Shown: in pieces, positions 1-8,697 of the stretch
Position numbering within the stretch: the stretch's first letter is position 1
Layout of the letters: every line of letters starts with the position of its first letter
Assembly (NCBI RefSeq): GCF_900107125.1
Contig: NZ_FNOU01000006.1
Location: 1-64,000 of the forward strand
Direction: 5' to 3'
Origin: Eubacterium barkeri
Lineage (GTDB): Bacteria; Bacillota; Clostridia; Eubacteriales; Eubacteriaceae
DNA length: 64,000 bases
Program-made: the position numbers and the translations under genes
The notes under the pieces: model-generated
Seen by the model: the letters and a program-made list of their open reading frames with translations, nothing else
Told to the model about the DNA's origin: nothing
Databases searched by the model: none

Positions 1-1926
1 GAAGGAAGCCGTTATTATTTCACAACCGAAGGATACTATGCGTTAACAGGTGAGCAGAATATTGATGGGAAAAACTACGCATTTGATGAAAATGGTGCTT
101 GTAAAATCAATACTTTTAGTTCGGTTGGAGAAAAAGTATACTATACAGATGCTTCAGGCCAAAGAGTCAAAGGAATGAATCAAATTAATGGCAAAATTTA
201 TTATTTTGATTTGGATACTTGTGAATTATATACGGGATGGAAATTTGTTAATGAGCTTTATAAAACCAGCACCTATTATTTTGATGGAATGAATGGTGCT
301 TTTACAGGGTGGAGAATAATTGATAATAAAACTTTTCTTTTTGATGACAATGGAAGAATGACTGTTGGTTTAAAAATAATAGAGGGGAGACGTTATTATT
401 TTGATATTATTTCTGGAGAACTCCAAAGTGGATTAGTAGAAGTTTCAAAAAATAATTATATGTACTTGTATACAAACGGGTACTTTGCAAAAGGTTTGTT
501 TTGTATCAATAATGACTATTATCTATTTAATAATAATGGTATTGCGGTATCTGGATGGCAGGAAATTGATTCAATTAAATATTATTTTGATCCTAATACA
601 AAAAAAGCATTTAAAGGTTTCAGTGAAATAATGGGTAAGAAATACTATTTTGATCCTATTTCGGCAAAAATGTTGTGTGGCCGGCAAAAAATTGAGGAGC
701 AATGGTACAATTTTGGAACAGATGGAGCAATGTGTCATGGCTATGTTCAAAAGAATTCTAATTCTTTTAAACCAGGATATTACTATGATACTGATGATGG
801 ACATGAAATATCAGGTGTTATCGAACTAGAAAACGGATATAATTATTACTTCGATGATACAACTCATTGTCTTGTACTAGGTCAAAATAAGATAATAAAT
901 ATTAATGGAATTAATTTTCATTTATATGAATCTGGAATTGTTACTTTTGAAAACCAGCTAAATAAAAATTTGCGTAAGGAAAATGATCAGATTTACTATT
1001 ACGATGATAAAGGAATTAAATGTACGGGAATTTATTATATTGGGGAGAAAGCTTATTATTTTACTGATAATGGCATTTACAAAGCGACTGAACCCAAAGA
1101 TGTTTTTAATGACGGAAGATATTACTTCTTTGATTCATCAAGAGGTGGTTTATTAGGTGCCGTTGGTGGTGAAATGCGAACTGGTCTTGTTCGCATACAA
1201 AATAAAGAATATTATTTTAATGAAAAGGGTGTAATGCAAACAGGTATTATTGAAGTGAATGGTGAAGATTATTGTTTTTTGAAAGGAGGAGGAATTATCG
1301 GAAGTTCAGGCATACAAAAAGATCCTAAGAGCGGTAATAGTTATTATTTTGATCGATATGGGAGAGTAAATAGTGGTTTGAATTCACAAAATAGTACTTT
1401 GTTTTATTTTGATAAGAAGAATGGAATGTTGAAAAACCAAACAATAAAAATTGATGGTGTTAATTATAGTCTTGATGAGCGGGGCTATGCTACTATTGAA
1501 AAGATAGGCTCTGAATCTGATCAACAATCAAAAATTATTGAAAAAGGATTGGAATGGTTGGGAAGATCTTACGATATTGATACTGGTATATATTGTAGTA
1601 GTTTAGTTTCTTATGCTTTAAGTGCTATTGATATTCACACTGAAGGTATGTTGTCATGGGAACAATGCTTATATTTTTTACATGATGATTCAATTGCAAT
1701 AGTTGAAGATATAAACCATGCAAAAGCAGGTGATATTCTTTTCTTTCAAGATGCTAATTGTGTTGAAAAGAACTGTCAAATGGAGGGAGAAATACATCAT
1801 TCTTCTATCTATTTAGGAAATGGGAAGGTATTAGAGGCATCTAATGCTGAAAAAAAAGTAGTTGTTCACGATTTGTTTTCAACAGATATGTTTTCAGAAG
1901 TGTTGATCGTGAGGCCATGGAAATAG
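1..1926 (+). CDS. YG-repeat cell-wall protein with C-terminal NlpC/P60 domain (5' truncated)
   Basis: The frame is open from base 1, so the N-terminus, including any signal peptide, lies outside the window. Most of the protein is a run of about 20-residue repeats with a YYFD core followed by a glycine turn (for example YYFDLDT, YYFDGMNGAF, YYFDPISAKM). This is the glucan/choline-binding type that ties proteins to wall polymers. From about base 1530 the sequence changes to an NlpC/P60-like cysteine peptidase: IYCSSLV carries the likely catalytic Cys (codon 1594-1596) and HHSSIYLGNG the His (near 1795-1800). Such domains cut peptidoglycan stem peptides. The motif reads YCSS instead of the usual DCSG. 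The gene is AT-rich compared with the core genes downstream, which suggests a variable surface locus. Fold assignment is firm; the ligand of the repeats is unknown. Confidence 0.85.
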   Translation, partial: EGSRYYFTTEGYYALTGEQNIDGKNYAFDENGACKINTFSSVGEKVYYTDASGQRVKGMNQINGKIYYFDLDTCELYTGWKFVNELYKTSTYYFDGMNGAFTGWRIIDNKTFLFDDNGRMTVGLKIIEGRRYYFDIISGELQSGLVEVSKNNYMYLYTNGYFAKGLFCINNDYYLFNNNGIAVSGWQEIDSIKYYFDPNTKKAFKGFSEIMGKKYYFDPISAKMLCGRQKIEEQWYNFGTDGAMCHGYVQKNSNSFKPGYYYDTDDGHEISGVIELENGYNYYFDDTTHCLVLGQNKIININGINFHLYESGIVTFENQLNKNLRKENDQIYYYDDKGIKCTGIYYIGEKAYYFTDNGIYKATEPKDVFNDGRYYFFDSSRGGLLGAVGGEMRTGLVRIQNKEYYFNEKGVMQTGIIEVNGEDYCFLKGGGIIGSSGIQKDPKSGNSYYFDRYGRVNSGLNSQNSTLFYFDKKNGMLKNQTIKIDGVNYSLDERGYATIEKIGSESDQQSKIIEKGLEWLGRSYDIDTGIYCSSLVSYALSAIDIHTEGMLSWEQCLYFLHDDSIAIVEDINHAKAGDILFFQDANCVEKNCQMEGEIHHSSIYLGNGKVLEASNAEKKVVVHDLFSTDMFSEVLIVRPWK

Positions 1927-2009
1927 GACTGAAAATAATAGGAGCAATTTTAATGAAGACAGGAGAGGGGGTGGACTCGATGTGTATCAAGTTAAGAAAA
2001 CAAACACGC

Positions 2010-2135
2010 CTACAACTCAATTAAAACCGTAGCTTTTGCGCCTTGGAGAGTGAGGGGCAATTCTTTATTCATCAGCGCCTGGGGTCCGGGGGGAATCTTT
2101 TTTATCCGCTCCTCGACCGCGCGATGACACTTTGT
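2010..2135 (-). pseudogene. GC-rich coding remnant in an AT-rich gap
   Basis: The 365-base gap between the YG-repeat gene and wecB holds no intact gene. On the minus strand, bases 2135 down to 2010 form an open stretch of about 41 codons bounded by stops, with no start codon. It reads as ordinary protein (for example EERIKKIPPGPQALMNKE and GAKATVLIEL). Its base composition resembles the GC-richer core genome and not the AT-rich genes on both sides. I read it as the 3' end of a decayed gene, family unknown. On the plus strand a strong ribosome binding site at about 1962-1975 precedes a 14-codon ORF at 1980-2024 that I cannot assign. Confidence 0.35.
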
Positions 2136-2291
2136 CTACACTTTGAAACAACTTCTTTTAGGGTTGTGTTTGATTGTTTTTAGACAATTCAATTATTTAT
2201 TCTGTTTTGAACAAAAAACCTGTAGAACAAAGGCTTTAGGCGTTTTATTAATGCCTAATATTTATATTAAAATGATGAGGAAAATTTTTGA

Positions 2292-3395
2292 ATGAAAACT
2301 ATTATGCTTGCTTTTGGTACACGCCCGGAAGCTATAAAAATGTGCCCTTTGGTTAATGAATTAAAGTTACGGGTCGGAGTAAAAAGCGTCGTTTGTGTAA
2401 CTGGTCAGCATCGCCAAATGTTGGATCAAGTTCTTAGAGCCTTTGATGTGATTCCTGATTATGATTTATCAATTATGAAAGATAAGCAAACACTATTCGA
2501 TATAACAACAAATATTCTTGAAAAAATTAATTTTGTATTAGATGATGTAAAACCGGATATTGTATTGGTTCATGGTGATACGACAACGACCTTTGCAACG
2601 GCGCTAGCTTGTTTTTATAAACAAATACCAGTTGGGCATGTTGAAGCAGGCTTACGAACCTATAATATTTATAGTCCTTATCCAGAAGAGTTTAATCGTC
2701 AGGCTGTTTCAATTATTGCTAAGTATAATTTCGCACCTACGGAATTATCAAAGGATAATTTGATACAAGAAGGTAAAGATGCAAAAAGTATCTACATTAC
2801 AGGAAATACGGCAATAGATGCTTTGAAAACGACGGTGCGTGAAGACTATACTCATCCTGAATTAGTGTGGGCAAAGGATAGCCGATTAATTATGATCACG
2901 GCACATCGACGTGAAAACCTTGGAGAACCGATGCATAATATGTTCCGTGCAATTCGTCGTGTGATGGATGAACATCCAGATGTTAAAGCCATTTATCCTA
3001 TTCACATGAATCCCGTGGTTCGTAAAGCTGCTAGAGCAGAATTAAAAGGTTGCAAAAGAATCCATATTATTGATCCACTGGATGTTCTCGACTTTCACAA
3101 CTTTTTAGCTCATAGTTTTATGATTTTAACGGATAGTGGCGGAATTCAAGAAGAAGCACCAAGCTTAGGTAAGCCGGTGCTTGTAATGCGTGATACGACA
3201 GAACGGCCAGAAGGAATAAAAGCGGGTACCTTAAAATTGGTTGGTACAGATGAAAAGGTAATTTATGATAATTTTAAACTTCTTTTAGAAAATAAAGAAG
3301 TTTATGAAGCGATGTCAAAAGCAAGTAATCCTTATGGGGATGGATTTGCGTCCAAAAGAATAACAGATATTATAGAGGAAAAAAATTTTTTATAG
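2292..3395 (+). CDS. wecB: UDP-N-acetylglucosamine 2-epimerase (non-hydrolysing)
   Basis: Interconverts UDP-GlcNAc and UDP-ManNAc in the cytoplasm, supplying ManNAc units for teichoic-acid linkage units or capsule. At 367 residues it has family-typical length. Visible motifs are GTRPEAIKM (residues 9-17), VHGDTTTT (93-100, acidic D96), HVEAGLRT (E118), PEEFNRQ (E132-E133), AHRREN (H205) and DSGGIQEEAPSLGKPVLVMR from residue 281, all in the order expected for the GT-B fold. GATGAGG sits just before the ATG. The gene is AT-rich and follows a surface-protein gene, so it fits a wall-polymer or exopolysaccharide region. The hydrolysing type (NeuC) is less likely given the full set of WecB motifs. 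Confidence 0.93.
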   Translation: MKTIMLAFGTRPEAIKMCPLVNELKLRVGVKSVVCVTGQHRQMLDQVLRAFDVIPDYDLSIMKDKQTLFDITTNILEKINFVLDDVKPDIVLVHGDTTTTFATALACFYKQIPVGHVEAGLRTYNIYSPYPEEFNRQAVSIIAKYNFAPTELSKDNLIQEGKDAKSIYITGNTAIDALKTTVREDYTHPELVWAKDSRLIMITAHRRENLGEPMHNMFRAIRRVMDEHPDVKAIYPIHMNPVVRKAARAELKGCKRIHIIDPLDVLDFHNFLAHSFMILTDSGGIQEEAPSLGKPVLVMRDTTERPEGIKAGTLKLVGTDEKVIYDNFKLLLENKEVYEAMSKASNPYGDGFASKRITDIIEEKNFL

Positions 3396-3460
3396 AATAA
3401 AACATTAATGTGGAATCCGGATGGAGACTTTACTTTGCACGTTATCTCAATAGAAATCGT

Positions 3461-3497
3461 AGCGGTGGGCAATGTTACTGCCGCTTCTTTTTTTTTT
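3461..3497 (+). terminator. Rho-independent terminator after wecB
   Basis: An 8-bp GC-rich stem (AGCGGTGG pairing with TACTGCCGCT, two wobbles) is followed by a run of ten T. It ends the wecB transcript before the ATPase gene. Confidence 0.75.
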
Positions 3498-3584
3498 GAA
3501 TTCCTTCAAATTGATGATGTGCTATCCTTAAGCTTTAAATGATACCATATCTCCCCAAACAGAAGATGAAAGGCGAGAATAGGA

Positions 3585-5987
3585 ATGATGGAAAGAACAC
3601 AGCACATGGAATATGCGCAAAAGGGGTTGGATAGGCCAGAGGTTGAGCGGCTAAAGGCAGAGGGGAAGACGAATGTCCAGCCAGAATCGAAGACAAAATC
3701 AGTTTCTCAGATTATTCGGGATAATACCTGCACCCTTTTTAACCTGCTGAATGTGATCCTGGCAATGATGGTTATTAGTGTGGGATCCTATAAAAATGCC
3801 CTTTTCATCAATATTATCGTGATTAATACAGTGATTGGTATCGTCCAGGAAATTCGTGCCAAGAGAACGGTCGATAAAATCTCCCTGCTGTCGGAGCCTA
3901 AGGCCCATGTGATCCGGTGTGGTCATCCTGAAACCATTGCGTTGGAGGAAATCGTCCTGGGTGACTTGGTAGAGCTCAAGGCGGGGAACCAGATTCCGGC
4001 GGATTCGATCGTGGTCAGCGGTGATATGGAGGTGGATGAATCATTGCTGACGGGTGAGGCTGATGCTATTATGAAAAAATCCGGGGATACCGTGCTTTCT
4101 GGCAGCTTTGTGGTGTCGGGGAGGGCGCGGGTCCAGGTAATTCGGGTGGGAAAGGATAATTATGCCACAAAATTGGCGGAGGATGTCCGAACCCTGCGCA
4201 AACCCAATTCCGATATTATGCGGGCCTTGAAGCTGATTACTAAATTTGTGGGGATTATCATTGTTCCGGTGGGAATCGCTTTGCTCTTTCTTTCCTTACA
4301 GGTCCAGGGTCTGGACATTCAACAATCGGTGACGACGACGGTGGCGGCCCTGGTGGGGATGATTCCCGAGGGATTAGTGCTCCTGACCAGCATCGCTCTG
4401 GCAGTGGGGGTTATCCGACTAAGTCGATATCGGACCCTGGTCCAGGAGCTCTATTGCATTGAGACCCTTGCCCGGGTGGATGTGCTTTGCCTGGATAAAA
4501 CCGGGACCATTACGGAAGGTTCCATGGAATTAAAGACCATGGATGTTTTGGGGGATTGTCAGGAGACCTCCCAGGCCTTAAAGGCCCTCATCGCCAATTT
4601 ATCGGATGATAATCCGACCTTTGTGGCCCTCCAAAAGAGCTTGAAGGGGAAGGCTCCGGATTGGAAAGCGACCCAGATCGTACCCTTTTCCTCCGCTCGA
4701 AAATACAGTGGGGCATCCTTTGAAGATCACGGGGCCTATGTTATGGGGGCGCCGGAATTTGTACTCAAAGAACGGTATGCCGAGGTGAAGGCGCGGGTGG
4801 AAGCCCAGGCGGCACTTGGCTATCGGGTGCTGGTACTCTGCCATTCCGATTTGGCCTTTAATGGGGATTCTGGTCTGCCGGAGGATCTGAGGGTGATGGC
4901 ACTCTTAGTGATTGGGGATAAAATCCGGCCGGAAGCCCGGGAGACCCTGGAGTATTTTGCCGATCAGGGTGTGGAAATTAAGGTGATTTCCGGAGATAAT
5001 CCAGTGACGGTGTCAGAGGTGGCCCATCGTGCTGGTCTTAAAGGATACGAGCGTTTCGTGGATGCGTCGACGCTGTTGGATGAGGCTGCGGTGGCTAAGG
5101 CCGCCTCAGAATATACGGTGTTTGGACGGGTAAGCCCGGAGCAAAAGAAGGTTTTAGTGGATGCCCTGAAGGAATGCGGGCATACGGTTGCCATGACAGG
5201 GGATGGGGTGAACGATGTCTTGGCCCTTCGGGATGCGGATTGCAGCATTGCCATGGCCAGTGGCAGCGATGCGACGAAGCAGGTCGCCCAGCTGGTGCTG
5301 TTAGATTCCAATTTTGCCAGCCTGACCCAGGTTTTGGCCGAGGGGCGGCGTGTCATTAATAATATTACCCGGGCGTCCTCTTTGTTCCTGGTGAAAACGG
5401 GTTTTTCACTGATTTTGGCCTTGTTAGTCATTTTATCCAATGATTTATACCCCTTTGTCCCCATTCAGCTGACCTTGATTAGTACGGTGACCATCGGGAT
5501 CCCATCCTTTTTTCTGGCTCTGGAGCCGAACCATGCCATTGTTTCAGGGGAATTTCTGCAAAATGTGCTGCGAAAGGCGCTGCCGGGTGCATTGACGGAT
5601 GCCTTGACCATTGGGGTGGTGGTTTGGATTGGGGGGCTCATGCATTTCTCCAATGCCCAGATTTCATCCATTGCGACGATTTTATGTGGGACCGTTGGCC
5701 TTGTTATTTTATACGCGGTATGCCAGCCCTTGGATAAAAAGCGGATTGTTCTTTTTCTGGGAATGGTTTTCCTGTTTGTTATGGCGTTGTGCTTCTTCCC
5801 GTGGTTTTTCGCCATTATGCCGATGCCGGAGATGTCATTGCCGATGCTCCTTGTTTTAGTGCCAATGATGCTTCTGACTTATCCCGTTATGCTTTTAATG
5901 CGTCGGTTTGTGGGGTGGCTGGACCGATGGTATGGGCAGAATAAAAAAAATCGCAAAATATTCCAAAGAAACGATAAAAGCGCTTGA
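3585..5987 (+). CDS. P-type cation-transporting ATPase (CtpE-like)
   Basis: An ATP-driven cation pump of the inner membrane, 800 residues. Landmarks in order: actuator motif LLTGEAD near residue 157, membrane motif GMIPEGLVLL near 258, phosphorylation motif DKTGTITEG (D304), hinge TGDGVNDVLALRDADCSIA near 540, and a C-terminal block of hydrophobic helices. The PEGL motif and short cytoplasmic loops point to the Ca2+/Mg2+-type pumps, and the overall layout resembles actinobacterial/streptococcal CtpE. The ion is not fixed by what I can see. ATG codons at 3585 and 3588 are both possible; a GGCGAG stretch lies upstream. Unlike the second ATPase in this window it has no metal riboswitch leader. 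Its stop codon lies inside the -35 box of the tRNA promoter. Confidence 0.88.
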   Translation: MMERTQHMEYAQKGLDRPEVERLKAEGKTNVQPESKTKSVSQIIRDNTCTLFNLLNVILAMMVISVGSYKNALFINIIVINTVIGIVQEIRAKRTVDKISLLSEPKAHVIRCGHPETIALEEIVLGDLVELKAGNQIPADSIVVSGDMEVDESLLTGEADAIMKKSGDTVLSGSFVVSGRARVQVIRVGKDNYATKLAEDVRTLRKPNSDIMRALKLITKFVGIIIVPVGIALLFLSLQVQGLDIQQSVTTTVAALVGMIPEGLVLLTSIALAVGVIRLSRYRTLVQELYCIETLARVDVLCLDKTGTITEGSMELKTMDVLGDCQETSQALKALIANLSDDNPTFVALQKSLKGKAPDWKATQIVPFSSARKYSGASFEDHGAYVMGAPEFVLKERYAEVKARVEAQAALGYRVLVLCHSDLAFNGDSGLPEDLRVMALLVIGDKIRPEARETLEYFADQGVEIKVISGDNPVTVSEVAHRAGLKGYERFVDASTLLDEAAVAKAASEYTVFGRVSPEQKKVLVDALKECGHTVAMTGDGVNDVLALRDADCSIAMASGSDATKQVAQLVLLDSNFASLTQVLAEGRRVINNITRASSLFLVKTGFSLILALLVILSNDLYPFVPIQLTLISTVTIGIPSFFLALEPNHAIVSGEFLQNVLRKALPGALTDALTIGVVVWIGGLMHFSNAQISSIATILCGTVGLVILYAVCQPLDKKRIVLFLGMVFLFVMALCFFPWFFAIMPMPEMSLPMLLVLVPMMLLTYPVMLLMRRFVGWLDRWYGQNKKNRKIFQRNDKSA

Positions 5988-6012
5988 CGGGGAAGGGAAT
6001 ATTTGTTATTAT
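5984..6012 (+). promoter_or_regulatory. Promoter of the Pro/CAT/Phe tRNA array
   Basis: TTGACG (5984-5989), 17-base spacer, TATTAT (6007-6012). The TGA stop of the ATPase gene (5985-5987) lies inside the -35 hexamer, so gene end and promoter are superimposed. The start would fall some 20 bases before tRNA-Pro. Confidence 0.7.
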
Positions 6013-6036
6013 TATCGAGTCGCCGAGAGCGGCTGT

Positions 6037-6113
6037 CGAGGTGTAGCGCAGTTTGGTAGCGCACCTGGTTTGGGACCAGGGGGCCGAAGGTTCGAATCCT
6101 TTCACCTCGACCA
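6037..6113 (+). tRNA. tRNA-Pro (TGG)
   Basis: Acceptor CGAGGTG pairs with CACCTCG, discriminator A and encoded CCA. The anticodon loop TTTGGGA between CCTGG and CCAGG gives TGG. The D stem GCGC and T-loop TTCGAAT are normal. The C1:G72 pair is typical of bacterial tRNA-Pro. Confidence 0.97.
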
Positions 6114-6128
6114 TTTTTTAATTTAGGG

Positions 6129-6205
<77 letters not shown>

Positions 6206-6215
6206 TTTTGTTTTT

Positions 6216-6291
6216 GCCCAGATAGCTCAGTCGGTAGAGCAGGGGACTGAAAATCCCCGTGTCGGTGGTTCGATTCCGCCTCTGGGCACCA
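6216..6291 (+). tRNA. tRNA-Phe (GAA)
   Basis: Acceptor GCCCAGA pairs with TCTGGGC, discriminator A, encoded CCA. The stem GGGGA/TCCCC encloses the loop CTGAAAA, giving anticodon GAA. Confidence 0.97.
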
Positions 6292-6314
6292 TTTCCAGAT
6301 AAAATATTGAGAGA

Positions 6315-6361
6315 AAAAGCCAGATTGATGGGTGATCAGTCTGGCTTTTTGGTTTTTTTGA
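6315..6361 (+). terminator. Terminator of the tRNA array
   Basis: AAAAAGCCAGA and TCTGGCTTTTT form an 11-bp stem around a 15-base loop, followed by further T tracts. The A tract on the 5' side makes it usable in both directions. Confidence 0.85.
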
Positions 6362-6399
6362 AAGAAAAAAAAGAAAAAATAAGGCATAACAATGAAGTC

Positions 6400-6428
6400 T
6401 TGAAATAATAGTCAAATTGCGATATAAT
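6400..6428 (+). promoter_or_regulatory. Promoter of the toxin-antitoxin pair
   Basis: TTGAAA (6400-6405), 17-base spacer, consensus TATAAT (6423-6428). The antitoxin start codon follows 25 bases downstream with AGGAGG at 6441-6446. Antitoxins of this family usually repress such a promoter together with the toxin. Confidence 0.85.
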
Positions 6429-6453
6429 ACGACTATCTCAAGGAGGTGTAGAA

Positions 6454-6723
6454 ATGAGACCAGAAATACGACCTTCCGCTGATTTGCGGAATCATTATAG
6501 TGAAATATCAAAGCAATGTCGGGAAACGCGCGAGCCAGTCATCATCACCGTCAATGGACGGGGGGATACGGCAGTTCTGGGGTTACAGGACTACTATCAG
6601 ATGAAAGCAGAGCTGGAGTTATTAAAAACCTTAGCCGATGCGGAATTGGATGTTACCGAGGGGCGGACAGCATCCATGCAAGCCACCTTCGATTCTTTAC
6701 GCAGTGATTTACAGGAAAAATAG
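6454..6723 (+). CDS. Antitoxin of Phd/YefM family
   Basis: An 89-residue protein starting MRPEIRPSADLRNHYSEISK. The N-terminal half follows the Phd/YefM pattern: a conserved SADLRNHYSEI stretch, then REPVIITVNGRGDTAVLGLQDY, the beta hairpin and helix that form the DNA-binding dimer. The charged C-terminal tail would wrap the toxin. It has its own consensus promoter and an AGGAGG ribosome binding site seven bases before the ATG. The toxin gene begins four bases after its stop, the usual order for type II systems. It sits directly after a tRNA array, a common landing site for mobile DNA. Confidence 0.87.
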   Translation: MRPEIRPSADLRNHYSEISKQCRETREPVIITVNGRGDTAVLGLQDYYQMKAELELLKTLADAELDVTEGRTASMQATFDSLRSDLQEK

Positions 6724-6727
6724 TCAG

Positions 6728-7039
6728 ATGAGCTATAAACTGAGACGGACGGATACGGCAGAAGAACAAATTCGAAGGATTATTTTCTATATTGCAGACA
6801 GTAGCGGTGATTCAGCGGTGGCATTGCGTTATTTAGACCGGTTAGAAGAAGCCATTCATCGATTGGAGAATTACCCTTATTCGGGCTCTTATCCACGGTA
6901 TTCTATTCTTAAGAAGCAAGGTTATCGTGTGTTAATTATTGGAAATCATCTGGTTTTCTATAAAGTTTTTGAAGCTGAAAAAACCGTGATGATTTATGCC
7001 GTCGTTGATGCACGACAAGAATATCGTCATTTAATTTAA
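6728..7039 (+). CDS. Toxin of RelE/ParE family
   Basis: A 103-residue protein starting MSYKLRRTDTAEEQIRRI. The ParE/RelE pattern is visible: a helical hairpin in the first half (ALRYLDRLEEAIHRLENYPYSG) and a beta sheet in the second (YRVLIIGNHLVFYKVF, VMIYAVVDARQEY). Relatives either cleave mRNA at the ribosome or inhibit gyrase; the sequence does not tell which. I chose the ATG at 6728, four bases after the antitoxin stop, over longer upstream frames because the family begins here. The TAA stop overlaps the stop of folB-folK on the other strand by the four bases TTAA. Confidence 0.85.
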   Translation: MSYKLRRTDTAEEQIRRIIFYIADSSGDSAVALRYLDRLEEAIHRLENYPYSGSYPRYSILKKQGYRVLIIGNHLVFYKVFEAEKTVMIYAVVDARQEYRHLI

Positions 7040-7869
7040 GCCCTTTTCAATTCATCACTGTTAACCTGCTGGCATAACACCGCCACCGTCTTCCCCAATA
7101 CCGGGTGCCGTACCCAGGGGGCAATTTGGGCCAGGGGAACCAGCACGAAATCCCGGAGGTGCATTTCAATATGGGGAATATGAAGGGTCGGGGTATCCAG
7201 GACCAAATCGTCGTAGAGGAGGATATCCAGGTCCAGGGTGCGGGGGCCCCAGTGGATTATCCGCTCACGATGGGCGTTGGCCTCTATGCCCTGGAGGACA
7301 TCCAGGAGCTCCTCGGGGGGGAGGAGGGTGTGCAGGGCCAGGGCACCGTTTAAAAAGTCATCCTGATCGAGGACGCCGTAGGGTGGGGTGACGCGATAAT
7401 CCGATACAGCCATAACGCTGCAATCTTCCCGGGAATCCAGGGTCTTTACGGCGGTGTCCAGATGATCTTTTTTATCCCCCATATTGGAGCCCAGGGCGAT
7501 GTATGCGGTATGCCAACCCCGGGTGATTTCCACTGATGCGGTCTCTAAGGGGAGTCCGATGGGAGCCCAGGGCTTTTCAATGAGGATATCGATTTTGGTA
7601 ATTTTAGAGAATTGGAGGAGCAGCCCCTGGGCCAATTCTTCAGCCAGGGTTTCAAGGAGCTTAAAGACATTGTTTTCGGTGAGGGACTTGATAAACTGGC
7701 AGACTTCTCCGTAATTAATGGATTGGGATAAATCGTCGGTGAGGCCGGCCTGTCGCGTGTTGATGTGCAGCGTTGCCGAAATGACGAATTTTTGGCCAAG
7801 GACATTTTCTTCAGGGAAAACCCCGTGCTTGGCAAAAACCTCTAATTTCTTAATCCGTATTTTATCCAT
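7036..7869 (-). CDS. folBK: Bifunctional dihydroneopterin aldolase / HPPK (FolB-FolK fusion)
   Basis: Two consecutive folate enzymes in one 277-residue chain. Residues 1-115 are dihydroneopterin aldolase (KLEVFAKHGVFPEE, then INYGEVCQF and ETLAEELAQ), making 6-hydroxymethyl-dihydropterin. Residues 120-277 are HPPK (YIALGSNMGD, TPPYGVLDQDDFLNGA, RTLDLDILLYDD), which pyrophosphorylates it from ATP. The product goes straight to FolP, encoded just upstream. AGGAGG lies five bases before the ATG and 12 bases separate it from folP. It is the last gene of the minus-strand folate operon. No terminator is visible at its 3' end, which runs into the convergent toxin gene. Confidence 0.95.
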   Translation of the reverse strand: MDKIRIKKLEVFAKHGVFPEENVLGQKFVISATLHINTRQAGLTDDLSQSINYGEVCQFIKSLTENNVFKLLETLAEELAQGLLLQFSKITKIDILIEKPWAPIGLPLETASVEITRGWHTAYIALGSNMGDKKDHLDTAVKTLDSREDCSVMAVSDYRVTPPYGVLDQDDFLNGALALHTLLPPEELLDVLQGIEANAHRERIIHWGPRTLDLDILLYDDLVLDTPTLHIPHIEMHLRDFVLVPLAQIAPWVRHPVLGKTVAVLCQQVNSDELKRA

Positions 7870-7881
7870 AGATGCCTCCTT

Positions 7882-8688
7882 TTATCGGGCCAGAATGGCC
7901 TGGGTCATTTGGATGATCCGCTTGTTTTCCAGCACATCATGGACCCGGACGAAGGCGCAGCCTCTCATCAGCCCGATGACGGTGGTGGCCAGTGTTCCCT
8001 CAACCCGTTCATCGGATGGAAGGTGCAGGGTATTGCCGATGACGGATTTTCTGGAGGTGCCTAAAAGAATGGGAAGGCCCAGGACCTTGAGGGCATCCAG
8101 ATGGTTGATGGCGGCAAGGTTTTGATCCTGGGTTTTTCCAAAGCCGACACCAGGATCGATCATGATATTGGTCTTAGGAATGCCGGCAGCCTGGGCCAGG
8201 GTAATGGACTCCAAAAGGTCCGCCGCCATGTCCTTAAGAAAGTCGGTGTAATCTGCTTCCCGACGGTTGTGCATGAGGCAGCAGGCGGCGCCGTGGGCAG
8301 CGGTGATTTGGGCAATGGTGGGATCGGCTTTAAAGCCCCAGATATCATTGACCAGGTCGGCACCGGCCTGGAGGGCAGCTTTTGCCACAGGGCCTTTGTA
8401 GGTGTCGATGGAGATGGGGATATCGAATCGGGATTTAACAGCAGTGACGATGGGGGTGATGCGGTCGATTTCTTCAGCATCAGAAATTTTCTGATGGCCT
8501 GGTCGGGTGGATTCACCGCCAATATCGATGATGTCTGCTCCCTGGTGGATCATTTCTTCGGTGTGAGCAAGGGCGGCATCCAGGCTGTTAAACTGGCCGC
8601 CATCGGAAAAAGAATCCGGGGTAACATTCAGGATTCCCATAATGTAGGTGTGGTTTTCTGTGTCAAATTTTCGGTTACCAATAATCAT
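7882..8688 (-). CDS. folP: Dihydropteroate synthase
   Basis: Condenses hydroxymethyl-dihydropterin pyrophosphate with p-aminobenzoate; the target of sulfonamides. The 268 residues match the usual TIM-barrel length. Seen are MGILNVTPDSFSDGG (residues 17-31), DIIDIGGESTRPG near 55, IPISIDTYKG near 94, LVNDIWGF near 115, DPGVGFGKT near 179 and a C-terminal RVHDV. The ribosome binding site TAGGAGG overlaps the TAG stop of the upstream HD-domain gene, so translation is probably coupled. It lies between the HD gene and folB-folK in the folate operon. Confidence 0.96.
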   Translation of the reverse strand: MIIGNRKFDTENHTYIMGILNVTPDSFSDGGQFNSLDAALAHTEEMIHQGADIIDIGGESTRPGHQKISDAEEIDRITPIVTAVKSRFDIPISIDTYKGPVAKAALQAGADLVNDIWGFKADPTIAQITAAHGAACCLMHNRREADYTDFLKDMAADLLESITLAQAAGIPKTNIMIDPGVGFGKTQDQNLAAINHLDALKVLGLPILLGTSRKSVIGNTLHLPSDERVEGTLATTVIGLMRGCAFVRVHDVLENKRIIQMTQAILAR

Positions 8689-8697
8689 TGTTGCCTC

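Noticed and set aside
3396-3584. Metal riboswitch before the first P-type ATPase
   Set aside because: No GGGGAGTA or AAGACC aptamer ends are present, only the wecB terminator and a plain leader.
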